From: Andeanibacterium fulvum
GTDB taxonomy: Bacteria; Pseudomonadota; Alphaproteobacteria; Sphingomonadales; Sphingomonadaceae
NCBI RefSeq assembly: GCF_037154085.1
Contig: NZ_JBANRM010000002.1
Coordinates: 372,001-436,000, forward strand
Reading direction: 5' to 3'
DNA: 64,000 nt
Positions 1 through 8,904 of this stretch are shown here, piece by piece (within the stretch, counting starts at the first letter, position 1; each line of letters opens with the position of its first letter). Both the position numbers and the translations under genes were made by a program. The notes beneath the pieces were generated by a model. It searched no databases. It was not told the origin of the DNA and saw nothing but the letters and a program-made list of their open reading frames with translations.

Positions 1-600
1 GTAGGCAAGCACGGCGGGAACGGCCACGAGCAGACCGATGGCGGTCATGATCAGGGCTTCACCGACCGGACCGGCGACCTTGTCGATCGAGGCCGAACCG
101 GCGAGACCGATGGCGATCAGAGCGCGGTAAATACCGATAACGGTACCGAGCAGACCGACGAACGGAGCGGTAGCGCCCACGGTGGCGAGGAAGGGAAGGC
201 CGCTGGCGAGCTTCGAGTTGATCGAGGCTTCCGAACGGGCGAGCGAGCCGTGGAGCCAGTCATGGGCTTCCAGCGAGTCGGTCATCTTGTTGTGCTGTTC
301 TTCAGCGGCGAGGCCGTCTTCGACCAACTGGCGCCATGCGCCGTTCTTGTTCAGCTTGGCAGCGCCGTCCTTGATCGACGGGGCCTGCCAGAACTTGGTG
401 CGCACGTCCTTCAGTTCGCCGAAGATCTTGCGCTGTTCGAGGAGCTTGGTGATCAGGATGTAGAACGAGCCCACGGACATGATCACGAGCACGATGAAGA
501 TGGAGTAGGCGATCACACCGCCCTGTTGGAGCGCTTCCCAAAAGCCGAAGTGGTTCTTGGGAGCCGCTTCAGCGGCTGCAGCCAGAAATTCGATAAGCAT
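1..600 (-). CDS. exbB: ExbB/TolQ/MotA proton-channel protein, 3' end missing
   Basis: The start codon is at 598-600 and the frame is open to the window edge, giving the first 200 residues; the C-terminus lies outside. A transmembrane segment lies near residues 25-50 (VIAYSIFIVLVIMSVGSFYI). Later come the ExbB-type stretches LPFLATVGATAPFVGLLGTV and GPVGEALIMTAIGLLVAVPA, which form the two channel helices. ExbB forms the inner-membrane proton channel that, with ExbD, drives TonB. It lies 87 bp downstream of a tonB gene on the same strand, so the two are probably co-transcribed and exbD should follow outside the window. Confidence 0.93.
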   Translation of the reverse strand, partial: MLIEFLAAAAEAAPKNHFGFWEALQQGGVIAYSIFIVLVIMSVGSFYILITKLLEQRKIFGELKDVRTKFWQAPSIKDGAAKLNKNGAWRQLVEDGLAAEEQHNKMTDSLEAHDWLHGSLARSEASINSKLASGLPFLATVGATAPFVGLLGTVIGIYRALIAIGLAGSASIDKVAGPVGEALIMTAIGLLVAVPAVLAY

Positions 601-687
601 GCGGGTAGTCCTCTCTAAAAAAATCGCGATGGGTCAAATCGGGCGCTGCCGGAGCGGCCAGCGGCCACTCGCGGCTAGGCCACCAAA

Positions 688-1350
688 TCAGTTCAGCTTG
701 TAGACAATGCGCGTGGACCAGCTGCCCGTCGTCGGGTGGCCGGCATCGTCCAGCGCCGGGTCGAAGCGCGCGTAGCGCTGCATACCGTCGCAAGCTGCCT
801 CGTCCAGGATGTCCGAGCCGCTCGAGCTCGAGACACGGCAGGCCGAAACCTTGCCTTCCGCATCAACCGTCACGGACACGCCCACAGTACCTTCCGTATT
901 CGAACGGATGGCGCGGGGGGGATAGCTGTCCATGATCCGCTGTTGCCAACGCTGCTGGCCCTTTGCCTGTGCAGGCTTGGCCTTCGAGACCGCCGGCGGA
1001 GGCGCAGGCGGTGCCGGCGGCGCAGGACGCGCGATCGGGATCACCGGTGCCGGCGGCGGGGGACGATCCACCGCGGTAATCGGCGGCGGAGCGACATTGA
1101 CATTGATCGGAGGAGGCGGCGCCACGATCGGCGGCGGCGGTGCCTCATCCGGCGGGGGCGGCGGCGGTTCTTCCGTCTTTTCCGGCTCGGGCTCGTCGAT
1201 ATCGACCGTCGTAACGCGCTCGATGATCTTCTTGGTCGCCGAATAGGCAAGACCAGTCACAAGAGCATACCCGACCAGCAAGTGAACCAGCCCCACAATG
1301 ATGATAGCGACAATCTTGTTGCCGCTCATTGTTTGATCAGCGTAGGCCAT
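688..1350 (-). CDS. tonB: TonB family energy-transducer protein
   Basis: 220 residues. One N-terminal membrane anchor (about residues 12-36) is followed by an acidic then proline-rich periplasmic spacer (about 50-115, with runs of PPPPPP and repeated APPPP). A C-terminal TonB domain includes the conserved YPPRAIRSNTEGTVGVSVTV stretch and ends in VYKLN. TonB passes proton-motive energy from ExbB-ExbD to outer-membrane receptors for iron and other substrates. The proline spacer is long and typical for spanning the periplasm. The gene lies directly upstream of exbB in the same orientation, which is the usual alphaproteobacterial order. Confidence 0.93.
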   Translation of the reverse strand: MAYADQTMSGNKIVAIIIVGLVHLLVGYALVTGLAYSATKKIIERVTTVDIDEPEPEKTEEPPPPPPDEAPPPPIVAPPPPINVNVAPPPITAVDRPPPPAPVIPIARPAPPAPPAPPPAVSKAKPAQAKGQQRWQQRIMDSYPPRAIRSNTEGTVGVSVTVDAEGKVSACRVSSSSGSDILDEAACDGMQRYARFDPALDDAGHPTTGSWSTRIVYKLN

Positions 1351-1681
1351 TCAATCGCATCACTCCATTTCCGTCGCCCGGCAAGCCGGGCTTGTACCAG
1401 CCAAGGGGAATCGCACCCTGACAGGTAACGCCAACAATTGTCCACCCTGTCGGCCAAGCCGGTGCCCACCGGGGATTCCGAATGACCCGGCAGGGCCCTG
1501 CCCCGGAGCTCTTGTTTTTCTTGTCCCGCCCCGGTTTCCGGGGGGTGTTTAGCGACGATGGCAGGGTGGAGCAATCGCTTTATCGGTTAACCGCCAATTC
1601 AGCACTTCCGGCCTTGAGTGGGGGTGTCTATGGGAAAGGCGCTCCCCAGATGGCGGGGTCAAAGACCGGCGAGGGAAACGC
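1351..1681. other. 331-bp divergent intergenic region
   Basis: This gap separates tonB (leftward) from a secreted-protein gene (rightward), so it should hold promoters for both. A short hairpin (GCCCGGC-aa-GCCGGGC) sits near 1379. No Fur-like box or convincing -35/-10 pair could be picked out by eye. Small open frames here have no clear ribosome binding site and were not called. Confidence 0.4.
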
Positions 1682-2572
1682 ATGAAAAGCAGAGAAATTC
1701 GCGCTTCCGGCAAGCTGATCGCCTCGGCGGCGGCTGCTTTGTCGCTTCTGGCGGTGCAGCCGGCCGTGGCGGCGGGCCAGCCCGCGCCCGTGGCGGCTTC
1801 GCCGCTTACTTACGCGGATATCGTCGACCTTGCGGACAGTTCGACGATGGTCGTCAAAGCAAGGATTCGCAAGCAAAGCACGCTCGCGCCCGTGCAGTCT
1901 CCGGGCCTGCGTCCGGGCACTGTCCGGCTGCTTGTGGAGGCAGATACAGAAGCACTAATTTCCGGCCGCTCGGCCATCGGCGAATCGCTTCGCTACCTGG
2001 TCGACGTGCCGCTGGATGCAAAAGGAAAGGCGCCCAAGCTCAAGAAGCAGAGCTTCCTGATCTTCGCTTTTCCGGTGCCTGGCGTGCCGCGTGACCTGCA
2101 ACTGATCGACGTGGACTCCCAATTCCCTACCGACCCGGCGCTCGAAGCGCGGATTCGCGATGTGCTCATGCAGCTGGCGTCGCCCGATGCGCCCCCCATC
2201 GTTACCGGTGTGGGCGAGGCACTGGCGGTGGAGGGCAACCTCTCCGGCGAATCGGAAACCCAGGTTTTCCTGGTGACCAAGAACGATGCGCCAGTGTCGC
2301 TCAACGTCGTGCGGCGACCCAATATGGAGCCCGAATGGGGCGTTTCCTGGACCGAGCTGGTCGACCAGTCGGCCCAGCCGCCGCAGGAAGGCTCGCTCGA
2401 ATGGTATCGCCTGGCCTGCTTCCTGCCGCCCGAGCTGTCTTACGATTCCATCCTCTCGCGCGATGGGCAGTCGCGCGCGCTGGCGGCGGCCGATTACCGC
2501 TATGTCCTGGATCAGCTGGGGCATTGTTCGCGCACGCGCGGCGGGCCGCCGAAGTTCCCCAACGCCAATTGA
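1682..2572 (+). CDS. secreted protein of unknown function
   Basis: 296 residues starting at ATG 1682, preceded by a purine-rich GGCGAGGGAAACGC. A signal peptide is clear: basic start (KSREIRASGK), a hydrophobic run (LIASAAAALSLLAVQPAVA) and likely AXA cleavage near residue 30. The mature part has no motif I recognise. It looks like a periplasmic or exported globular protein with two late cysteines (in RLACFL and GHCSRT). It is followed 103 bp later by hom, with a GC-rich hairpin between. Function unknown; it resembles lineage-specific exported proteins of sphingomonads, but that is an impression only. Confidence 0.8.
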   Translation: MKSREIRASGKLIASAAAALSLLAVQPAVAAGQPAPVAASPLTYADIVDLADSSTMVVKARIRKQSTLAPVQSPGLRPGTVRLLVEADTEALISGRSAIGESLRYLVDVPLDAKGKAPKLKKQSFLIFAFPVPGVPRDLQLIDVDSQFPTDPALEARIRDVLMQLASPDAPPIVTGVGEALAVEGNLSGESETQVFLVTKNDAPVSLNVVRRPNMEPEWGVSWTELVDQSAQPPQEGSLEWYRLACFLPPELSYDSILSRDGQSRALAAADYRYVLDQLGHCSRTRGGPPKFPNAN

Positions 2573-2581
2573 TCGCCTAAC

Positions 2582-2605
2582 CCGGGGCTGGCCTTTCGGC
2601 CCCGG
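2582..2605 (+). terminator. GC-rich hairpin, possible terminator or attenuator
   Basis: Stem CCGGGGC / GCCCCGG with a 10-base loop, right after the stop of the upstream gene. No U-run follows, so termination is uncertain; it could also act as a leader structure for hom. Confidence 0.3.
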
Positions 2606-2675
2606 CTGCACTAACGCGCGCGGCGACTTGCGCGGTGCCTCTCCGGTGCCGCCTGACCCGCGCCGAAGAGGAAGA

Positions 2676-3989
2676 ATGATGGCCGCTCCGCTCCGTATTG
2701 CACTTGCCGGTCTTGGCACGGTGGGTGCCGGCGTAATCCGCCTGATCGAAGCCAATGGCGATGTGATCGCGCGCCGTGCGGGCCGTCCGATCGAGATCGT
2801 GGCCGTCAGCGCGCGCGATCGCACCAAGGATCGCGGCGTGGATCTTTCGCCCTTCGCCTGGGAAGACGACATGACCGCCATGGCCGCCAGGCCTGATGTA
2901 GACGTGGTCGTCGAACTGGTCGGCGGGTCCGACGGGCCGGCGCTTACCCTGGCGCGCAACGCGCTGGGGGCAGGCAAGTCGCTGGTCACGGCGAACAAGG
3001 CGATGATCGCACATCACGGCCTTGCCCTTGCAGAGCTGGCGGAGAAAGCCCGCGTGGCGCTGAAGTTCGAAGCGGCGGTGGCTGGCGGCGTGCCGGTGAT
3101 CAAGGGCCTGCGCGAAGGCGCCGCGGCCAATACGATCGAGCGCGTCTATGGCATCCTCAACGGCACCTGCAATTACATCCTTTCCACCATGGAAGCGACC
3201 GGGCGCGACTTTGGCGACGTGCTGAAGGAAGCGCAGGAACTGGGCTATGCGGAAGCCGATCCGACCTTCGACATCGAAGGCATCGACGCTTCGCACAAGC
3301 TCTCCATTCTGGCGGCCATCGCATTCGGCGCGAAGATCGATTTCCCCTCGGTCGAGACCGAAGGCATTTCGCGCCTGCGCGCGGCCGATATCGAACAGGC
3401 CGCCGCGCTTGGCTTCGTCATCCGGCTGATCGGCATCGCCGATACGGAAACGGGCGCCAATGGCGAGGAAACCCTGTTCCAGCGGGTCTGCCCCTATCTG
3501 GTGCCGGTCGACCATCCGCTCGCACGGGTGAGCGGGCCGACCAATGCCGTGGTGGTGGAAGGCAATTTCGCCGGCCGCCTGCTGTTCCAGGGTGCGGGTG
3601 CCGGTGACGGGCCGACTGCCAGCGCAGTAGTGGCCGACATCATCGATATCGCGCGCGGCGATGTCGGGGCGCCGTTCTCGGTGCCTGCGGGCGAGCTTGC
3701 CCCCATGCCCCGCGCGGATGCCGGGCACCGCGTGGCACGCGATTACCTGCGCTTCATGGTGGCCGATCGTCCGGGCGTACTGGCCGAAATCGCCACCGCG
3801 ATGCGCGACGCCGGGGTTTCCATCGAAAGCCTGATCCAGAAGGGGCGGCCGGAAGAAGGCGGTGAGGTGATGGTCTCCCTCGTCACTCACGAAGGGCCGG
3901 AAGCCAATGTCGACCGGGCGCTGGAACTGCTCGCAGGCTCGCCGAGCCTGACCGAGCCGCCGCTGGTTCTGCAACTGCTGGATAATTGA
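2676..3989 (+). CDS. hom: homoserine dehydrogenase
   Basis: 437 residues. It reduces aspartate semialdehyde to homoserine in threonine and methionine synthesis. The N-terminal nucleotide-binding motif GLGTVGAGV is followed by the catalytic domain with GGVPVIKGLREG, the substrate-binding stretch LNGTCNYILSTM, and EAQELGYAEADP. A C-terminal ACT domain (about residues 355-430, starting near DRPGVLAEIA) suggests feedback control by an amino acid. The frame is open far upstream, but ATG 2676 has a strong AGAGGAAG site just before it and gives the family's normal length. glpX follows on the same strand beyond a convergent small gene. Confidence 0.97.
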   Translation: MMAAPLRIALAGLGTVGAGVIRLIEANGDVIARRAGRPIEIVAVSARDRTKDRGVDLSPFAWEDDMTAMAARPDVDVVVELVGGSDGPALTLARNALGAGKSLVTANKAMIAHHGLALAELAEKARVALKFEAAVAGGVPVIKGLREGAAANTIERVYGILNGTCNYILSTMEATGRDFGDVLKEAQELGYAEADPTFDIEGIDASHKLSILAAIAFGAKIDFPSVETEGISRLRAADIEQAAALGFVIRLIGIADTETGANGEETLFQRVCPYLVPVDHPLARVSGPTNAVVVEGNFAGRLLFQGAGAGDGPTASAVVADIIDIARGDVGAPFSVPAGELAPMPRADAGHRVARDYLRFMVADRPGVLAEIATAMRDAGVSIESLIQKGRPEEGGEVMVSLVTHEGPEANVDRALELLAGSPSLTEPPLVLQLLDN

Positions 3990-4043
3990 GTGCCCATGCG
4001 GCTGCGGGCCTGTGCCCGCGGCGTGCGGGGCCTTTTCGGCTGA

Positions 4044-4493
4044 TCAGTCCGCCTTCTTTTCGCCCTTGGCGATCCGGTCCGCGTCGGACCCTTCGGGCGC
4101 GTCGGGCAACAGCTTGAAATCGATCATGTAAGCCGGATCGGGCGTCCCGCCGAGGGACATGCCCTTGCCCTTAAAGATGCCGTCGCCTGCCACATCCGGC
4201 GCGCGCGGCAGTCCGTCATCCGTCGCTTCTTTGGAATTGGGATCCAGCTCGCTGGTGGATTTCACCCGGAACTGGGAATCGTCCACTTTCCTCGCGCAGA
4301 CGACGATTTCGCTCTGGCTCTGCTGGTCGTTCGGCTTCGAACAATTGCGCGTCGGCGGCGGCGGGCCATACATGTCCTTGGTATTCTGCACGGCTTCCTC
4401 GGCCGAAACGCCGTTGCGCTGTGCGGCCAGCGGCGACAGCGGCAGCGCTGCCATCAGGCACAACAAGGCGCATCGTTTCAACATAGCCGGCAT
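4044..4493 (-). CDS. small exported protein of unknown function
   Basis: 149 residues from ATG 4491-4493, chosen because GGGGA lies just upstream and the product then begins with a signal peptide (MLKRCALLCLMAALPLSPLA, cut after AAQ). The mature protein is hydrophilic, with two cysteines framing a SEIVVCARK motif (similar IVVC-R/K motifs are frequent in small exported sphingomonad proteins, from memory), followed by acidic and Gly/Pro-rich tails. It lies on the opposite strand between hom and glpX, converging with hom. No function can be assigned. Confidence 0.7.
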   Translation of the reverse strand: MPAMLKRCALLCLMAALPLSPLAAQRNGVSAEEAVQNTKDMYGPPPPTRNCSKPNDQQSQSEIVVCARKVDDSQFRVKSTSELDPNSKEATDDGLPRAPDVAGDGIFKGKGMSLGGTPDPAYMIDFKLLPDAPEGSDADRIAKGEKKAD

Positions 4494-4714
4494 TTTCCCC
4501 GCCAAGATTTCCCGCCAAGCTCCCCCGTCCCTGGGGCCTTGCACCGCGGGTACTTCGGACGGTGCAGCTTGATCGCGCATGAATGGCGCGGCAGTTGCGG
4601 CTTGGCAATTGTCAGGCTCATGTCACCGTGGATACGCAATGGCGGGCAAGAGGGCGTACTCGACAAGCCCCCGGCCGGTCGCCTATCGGGGGCGCGGACG
4701 TGAAGGGAGAGGTA

Positions 4715-5686
4715 ATGCCCAAAGCCAGCCAGGTACTCGACCGTGTGCTTGTTCTAGAAATGGTGCGGGTCACGGAAGCCGCCGCGATCGCTGCCTCGCA
4801 GCTCGTGGGCCGGGGTGACGAGAAGGCCGCCGATCATGCGGCGGTCGAAGCCATGCGCAAGGCCTTCGACGAGCTTTATATCGACGGCACCGTGGTGATC
4901 GGCGAGGGCGAGCGCGACGAAGCGCCCATGCTCTATATCGGCGAAAAGGTCGGCGGTGCGCCGGGCAAGGGCCCGAGGATCGACATCGCGCTCGATCCGC
5001 TGGAAGGCACCACCATCACCGCCAAGGCCGGGCCCAATGCGTTGGCCGTGCTGGCGGCGGCGGAGGAAGGCTGCCTGCTCAACGCGCCTGACGTTTATAT
5101 GGAAAAGCTGGCAATCGGTCCGGGTTACCCCGAAGGCCTCGTCAGCCTGGAAAAGACGCCCACCGAGAATATCGAGGCGCTGGCGGCCGCCAAGGGTGTG
5201 AAGCCCAGCGAGATCATCGCCTGTGTGCTCGACCGGCCGCGCCATGCCGATCTGATCGAGGAACTGCGCGGGCTCGGTTGCGGTATCCAGCTTATCCCGG
5301 ATGGCGATGTGGCCGGCGTGATCGCGGTCACCGATCCGGACACCACGATCGACATCTATATGGGGTCGGGCGGTGCGCCGGAGGGCGTGCTCGCCGCTGC
5401 CGCCCTGCGCTGCGTGGGCGGGCAGTTCAACGGCCGCCTGATCTTCCGCAACGAGGAAGAGCGCGCGCGTGCCCGCAAATGGGGCATCGAGGACCTCGAC
5501 CGGATCTACAAATTGCGCGATCTGGCCAAGGGCGACTGCATCTTTGCCGCCACCGGCGTGACCGACGGTTCGCTGCTCAGCGGGGTGAAGCGCCTCAAGG
5601 GCGGCAAGATGACGACCGAAAGCGTCGTGATGCGCGCAAGTTCGGGCACGGTGCGGTGGGTGCGGGGCGAGCATCGCACTGCATAG
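4715..5686 (+). CDS. glpX: class II fructose-1,6-bisphosphatase
   Basis: 323 residues. It hydrolyses fructose 1,6-bisphosphate in gluconeogenesis, using a lithium-sensitive metal-dependent phosphatase fold. Visible motifs are GTVVIGEGERDEAPML (metal ligands), DPLEGTT (the DPxDGT-type metal motif, with Glu as usual in GlpX) and the late MGSGGAPEGVLAAAALRC. The frame is open upstream to 4583, but ATG 4715 has GGGAGAGGT immediately before it and gives the family's standard N-terminus. A hom-glpX neighbourhood is common in sphingomonads. Confidence 0.96.
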   Translation: MPKASQVLDRVLVLEMVRVTEAAAIAASQLVGRGDEKAADHAAVEAMRKAFDELYIDGTVVIGEGERDEAPMLYIGEKVGGAPGKGPRIDIALDPLEGTTITAKAGPNALAVLAAAEEGCLLNAPDVYMEKLAIGPGYPEGLVSLEKTPTENIEALAAAKGVKPSEIIACVLDRPRHADLIEELRGLGCGIQLIPDGDVAGVIAVTDPDTTIDIYMGSGGAPEGVLAAAALRCVGGQFNGRLIFRNEEERARARKWGIEDLDRIYKLRDLAKGDCIFAATGVTDGSLLSGVKRLKGGKMTTESVVMRASSGTVRWVRGEHRTA

Positions 5687-5829
5687 ATAATGCCGCATCG
5701 TATGAACGGATTTCCTGCAACGGGGCACATGCTTTCAACAGCGCAGCCCTGCTGCAGGTTGCAATCGTGTGACGCTTGGCTAGAGCCGGGCGCAGTGATT
5801 CCCGCCGCGAGAACAGGGGCCCCCAAGCG

Positions 5830-6765
5830 ATGAAGATCATGGCCGGCAATTCCAACCTGCCGCTCGCGCGTTCAATCGCGGCCTATCTCGAAATGCCGTT
5901 GACCGATGCCTCGGTCCGTCGTTTCGCGGATGAGGAAATCTTCGTCGAGATTTACGATAACGTGCGCGGCGAGGACGTGTTCGTTCTCCAGTCGACTTCC
6001 TATCCGGCGAACGACAATCTGATGGAACTGCTGATCTGCATCGATGCGCTCAAGCGCGCGTCGGCCAAGCGGATCACGGCGGTGGTTCCCTATTTCGGCT
6101 ATGCGCGTCAGGACCGGAAGCCCGGGCCGCGCACGCCGATCTCGGCCAAGCTGGTGGCGAACCTCATCACTCAGGCCGGTGCCAGCCGCGTGCTTTCGGT
6201 GGATCTCCATGCCGGGCAGATTCAGGGCTTCTTCGATATCCCGACCGACAATCTCTATGCCGCCCCGGTGATGGCGGCCGACATCCAGGCGCGTTACGGG
6301 GATTCGGACCTGATGGTCGTCTCGCCCGACGTGGGCGGCGTGGTGCGCGCCCGGGCGCTGGCCAAGCGGCTCGAGAACGCTCCGCTCGCCATTGTCGACA
6401 AGCGCCGTGAACGCGCCGGCGAATCCGAAGTGATGAACATCATCGGTGATGTGAAGGGCCGCGCCTGCATCCTGATCGACGATATCGTCGATTCCGGCGG
6501 CACCCTGTGCAACGCGGCGCAGGCGCTGCTCGATGCCGGGGCCAAGAGCGTGGCGGCCTATATCACCCACGGCGTGCTTTCGGGCGGGGCCGTGGCGCGG
6601 GTGGACAATTCCGCGCTCAAGGAACTGGTCATCACCGACACGATCCTGCCGACCGACGCGGCACTGGATTCGCAGCGCATTCGCATCCTGCCGATCGCTC
6701 CGCTGATCGGCGAGGCCGTGCGCCGTATTGCCGATGAGAGCTCGGTCTCGAGCCTGTTCGACTGA
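5830..6765 (+). CDS. prs: ribose-phosphate pyrophosphokinase
   Basis: 311 residues, standard for the family. It makes PRPP from ribose 5-phosphate and ATP for purine, pyrimidine, histidine and tryptophan synthesis. Motifs include RQDRKPGPRTPISAKL (ATP/flexible loop), VDLHAGQIQGFF (divalent-metal site), VVSPDVGGVVRAR and the PRPP loop ILIDDIVDSGGTL. ATG 5830 was chosen over an upstream in-frame start because it matches the conserved MKIMAGNSN beginning. A cupin gene starts one base after its stop, then hisN overlaps, so prs-cupin-hisN look like one transcript linking PRPP supply with a possible histidine-pathway phosphatase. Confidence 0.97.
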   Translation: MKIMAGNSNLPLARSIAAYLEMPLTDASVRRFADEEIFVEIYDNVRGEDVFVLQSTSYPANDNLMELLICIDALKRASAKRITAVVPYFGYARQDRKPGPRTPISAKLVANLITQAGASRVLSVDLHAGQIQGFFDIPTDNLYAAPVMAADIQARYGDSDLMVVSPDVGGVVRARALAKRLENAPLAIVDKRRERAGESEVMNIIGDVKGRACILIDDIVDSGGTLCNAAQALLDAGAKSVAAYITHGVLSGGAVARVDNSALKELVITDTILPTDAALDSQRIRILPIAPLIGEAVRRIADESSVSSLFD

Positions 6766-6766
6766 T

Positions 6767-7216
6767 ATGCCCGCCTGCTTGCGCAGGGCAGGGAAAGGGA
6801 TGGCCGCGATGGCAGGGGCGCTTGCCTGTGCCTCCATGGTCCATGCCGCCGATGCCCCTCCCGCCGACGAGAGCCGGATATTCGTTTATCAGCCGCCCGC
6901 CGGTTCCAATCAGGTCCTCGAAGGACCGATAGAGGCGGCGCCGGGCCATTCGCTGGTCGTGGGCGATCTGGTCATGGCGGCAGATGGCAACATCCCGCGC
7001 CATCGCCATCTGGGGGAAGAATTCCTCTATGTCCTCGGCGGATCGGCCACTGTCTCGCGCGAAGGCGAGGCCGATGTGCAACTGACAGCCGGGCAGGGTA
7101 TCCGGATCGCTCCGGGCATTGTGCATTGGGGCAAGGCTGGCCCTGAAGGCGTGCGTGCGGTTTCTTCCTGGGTTGCGGTCGACGGCCAGCCCCTGCGTGA
7201 GGCAGTTCCCGAATGA
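6767..7216 (+). CDS. exported cupin-domain protein
   Basis: 149 residues from ATG 6767, one base after the prs stop. The N-terminus looks like a signal peptide (basic MPACLRRAGKG, then a hydrophobic segment ending ASMVHA). The cupin core shows the metal motif PRHRHLGEEFLYVLGG and later GIVHWG, supplying His/His/Glu/His ligands. It probably binds a metal in the periplasm; the substrate is unknown. It overlaps the downstream hisN gene by ATGA, so translation is likely coupled. An internal ATG at 6800 is an alternative start. Confidence 0.8.
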   Translation: MPACLRRAGKGMAAMAGALACASMVHAADAPPADESRIFVYQPPAGSNQVLEGPIEAAPGHSLVVGDLVMAADGNIPRHRHLGEEFLYVLGGSATVSREGEADVQLTAGQGIRIAPGIVHWGKAGPEGVRAVSSWVAVDGQPLREAVPE

Positions 7217-7995
7217 AGCTCGATGCCGAAATTGCCCTGGCGCACCGCCTTGCCGACGCGGCCCGCGCCGCGATCCGTCCGCATTTCCGCGAGGAAGTGC
7301 ATAGCGAGGCCAAGGACGATGCCACTCCGGTTTCGCTGGCCGACCGCGAGGCGGAGCAGGCCATGCGCCGCATGCTGGAAGCAGAGGTTCCGGCCGATGG
7401 CGTGCATGGCGAGGAATATGGCGTAAGTGTCGGCACGTCCGGCCGGCAATGGGTGCTGGATCCGATCGATGGCACCACGGCCTTCCTCGCGGGTCGCCCG
7501 ATCTTCGGCACGTTGATCGCGCTGCTGGTGGATGGTTTCCCCGTGCTGGGTGTGATCGACCAGCCGATCCTTGGCGAACGCTGGCTGGGAGTGGCCGGGC
7601 GGCAGACGACTTTCAACGGCAAGCCGGCCCATACCCGTGCCTGCCGCGAACTCGCCCTGGCAACGCTCGCCACAACCGGCCCGCAATATTTCGACGATCA
7701 CGAGGGCGAGCATTTCATGGCGCTCGCCGCCAAGACGGCGCATCGCCGCATGGTGATGGGCGGGGATTGCTACAATTACGCCATGCTCGCTTCCGGCCAT
7801 CTGGATATCGTGTGCGAGGCCGGGCTCAAGCTGCATGACTATGCCGCGCTTGTCCCCGTGGTCGAAGGCGCGGGCGGAACGATGTGCGACTGGAATGGCG
7901 AGCCGCTCCATGCTGGATCTGGCGGGCATGTGCTTGCCCTGGGCGATCCGGCCCGGCTGGAAGATGTGATCGAGGCGCTGGCCTGCAGGCATTGA
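7213..7995 (+). CDS. hisN: inositol-monophosphatase-family histidinol-phosphatase
   Basis: 260 residues. It carries the full lithium-sensitive phosphatase signature: HGEEYG, DPIDGTTAFLAGRPIFGTL and, near the C-terminus, LKLHDYAALVPVVEGAGG. In this form, with the latter two motifs close to those of HisN proteins, it most likely removes phosphate from histidinol phosphate, the penultimate part of histidine synthesis. Inositol-1-phosphatase or other sugar phosphatase activity cannot be excluded. Its ATG overlaps the stop of the cupin gene (ATGA). Confidence 0.88.
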   Translation: MKLDAEIALAHRLADAARAAIRPHFREEVHSEAKDDATPVSLADREAEQAMRRMLEAEVPADGVHGEEYGVSVGTSGRQWVLDPIDGTTAFLAGRPIFGTLIALLVDGFPVLGVIDQPILGERWLGVAGRQTTFNGKPAHTRACRELALATLATTGPQYFDDHEGEHFMALAAKTAHRRMVMGGDCYNYAMLASGHLDIVCEAGLKLHDYAALVPVVEGAGGTMCDWNGEPLHAGSGGHVLALGDPARLEDVIEALACRH

Positions 7996-8148
7996 GGCTG
8001 CCCGCTCCAATCTGCGCCTTGCATTTTGGGGCCATCACGCTAAAGGCGCCCCCTTCAAAGACACGTGATCGCGTAATAGTGATTCTGGGTCCGCCTGGCT
8101 GAAAGGGCTGCCAGGGCTGGCCGATGTGTCTCGAACAAGGAGACGAAA

Positions 8149-8352
8149 ATGCCCAAACTGAAGACCAAGAGCGGTGTGAAGAAGCGCTTCAAGCTCACCG
8201 CAACCGGCAAGGTGAAGCACGGCGTTGCCGGCAAGCGCCACCGCCTGATCAGCCATAACGGCAAGTATATCCGCCAGAACCGCGGGACCGACGTGATCTC
8301 CGACGCCGATGCGAAGGTGATCAAGAAGTGGGCGCCCTACGGGCTGAACTGA
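8149..8352 (+). CDS. rpmI: 50S ribosomal protein L35
   Basis: 67 residues, highly basic, beginning MPKLKTKSGVKKRFKLTATG with the family's KHRLIS-like turn (KRHRLIS). It is a component of the large ribosomal subunit. A strong AAGGAGACG site precedes the ATG. rplT follows after 13 bp. infC, which often precedes this pair in other bacteria, is not here; a histidinol phosphatase gene ends 153 bp upstream instead. Confidence 0.98.
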   Translation: MPKLKTKSGVKKRFKLTATGKVKHGVAGKRHRLISHNGKYIRQNRGTDVISDADAKVIKKWAPYGLN

Positions 8353-8365
8353 GGAGTACTAGCCA

Positions 8366-8725
8366 ATGTCCCGTATTAAACGCGGCGTTACCACGCGCGC
8401 AAAGCACAAGCGGATTCTGGACGCGGCCAAGGGCTATCGCGGCCGCCGCAAGAACACCATCCGCGTTGCCCGTCAGGCAGTCGAAAAGGCCGGCCAGTAC
8501 GCTTATCGCGACCGCAAGGTTAAGAAGCGCACCTTCCGTGCCCTGTGGATCCAGCGCATCAACGCTGCCGTCCGCGCTGAAGGCCTGACCTACTCGCAGT
8601 TCATCCACGGCACCAAGCTGGCCGGCATCGAACTGGACCGCAAGGTGATGGCCGATCTCGCGATGAATGAAGGCGCTGCCTTCGCTGCGATCATCGCTCA
8701 GGCGAAGAAGGCCCTTCCGGCCTGA
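8366..8725 (+). CDS. rplT: 50S ribosomal protein L20
   Basis: 119 residues, starting MSRIKRGVTTRAKHKRIL with the basic N-terminal tail that threads into 23S rRNA, then the globular part with RTFRALWIQRINAA. L20 is needed for early large-subunit assembly and in many bacteria represses its own operon. It forms an operon with rpmI and is closed by the terminator at 8806. Confidence 0.98.
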   Translation: MSRIKRGVTTRAKHKRILDAAKGYRGRRKNTIRVARQAVEKAGQYAYRDRKVKKRTFRALWIQRINAAVRAEGLTYSQFIHGTKLAGIELDRKVMADLAMNEGAAFAAIIAQAKKALPA

Positions 8726-8805
8726 GCCCCTTCCGGGCCGACGCCATTGAACTGAACAAGCCGTTAGGCAGCTTCTTTCGGGAAGTGTAGACGGCAAGTC
8801 TGGAT

Positions 8806-8846
8806 ACGGGCGCGAAACGGTAATATTCCGTTTCGCGCCCGTTTTC
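8806..8846 (+). terminator. strong intrinsic terminator after rpmI-rplT
   Basis: A perfect 15-bp stem (8806-8820 with 8828-8842), GC-rich, with a 7-base AT loop TAATATT, followed by TTTCGT. It ends the ribosomal protein transcript before the AraC gene. Confidence 0.85.
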
Positions 8847-8904
8847 GTATACTCTATGAACGGGGAACCGGCGCCAAACGGGCGGGTCGCAATTGGGGGT
8901 CGTA

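Noticed and set aside
2573..2675. riboswitch or attenuator ahead of hom
   Set aside because: A single GC hairpin is present, but no known riboswitch core and no leader peptide rich in Thr or Met could be found.
8000..8148. infC or L20-binding leader before rpmI
   Set aside because: No infC frame is present, and no structure could be assigned by eye beyond a short GC stem.
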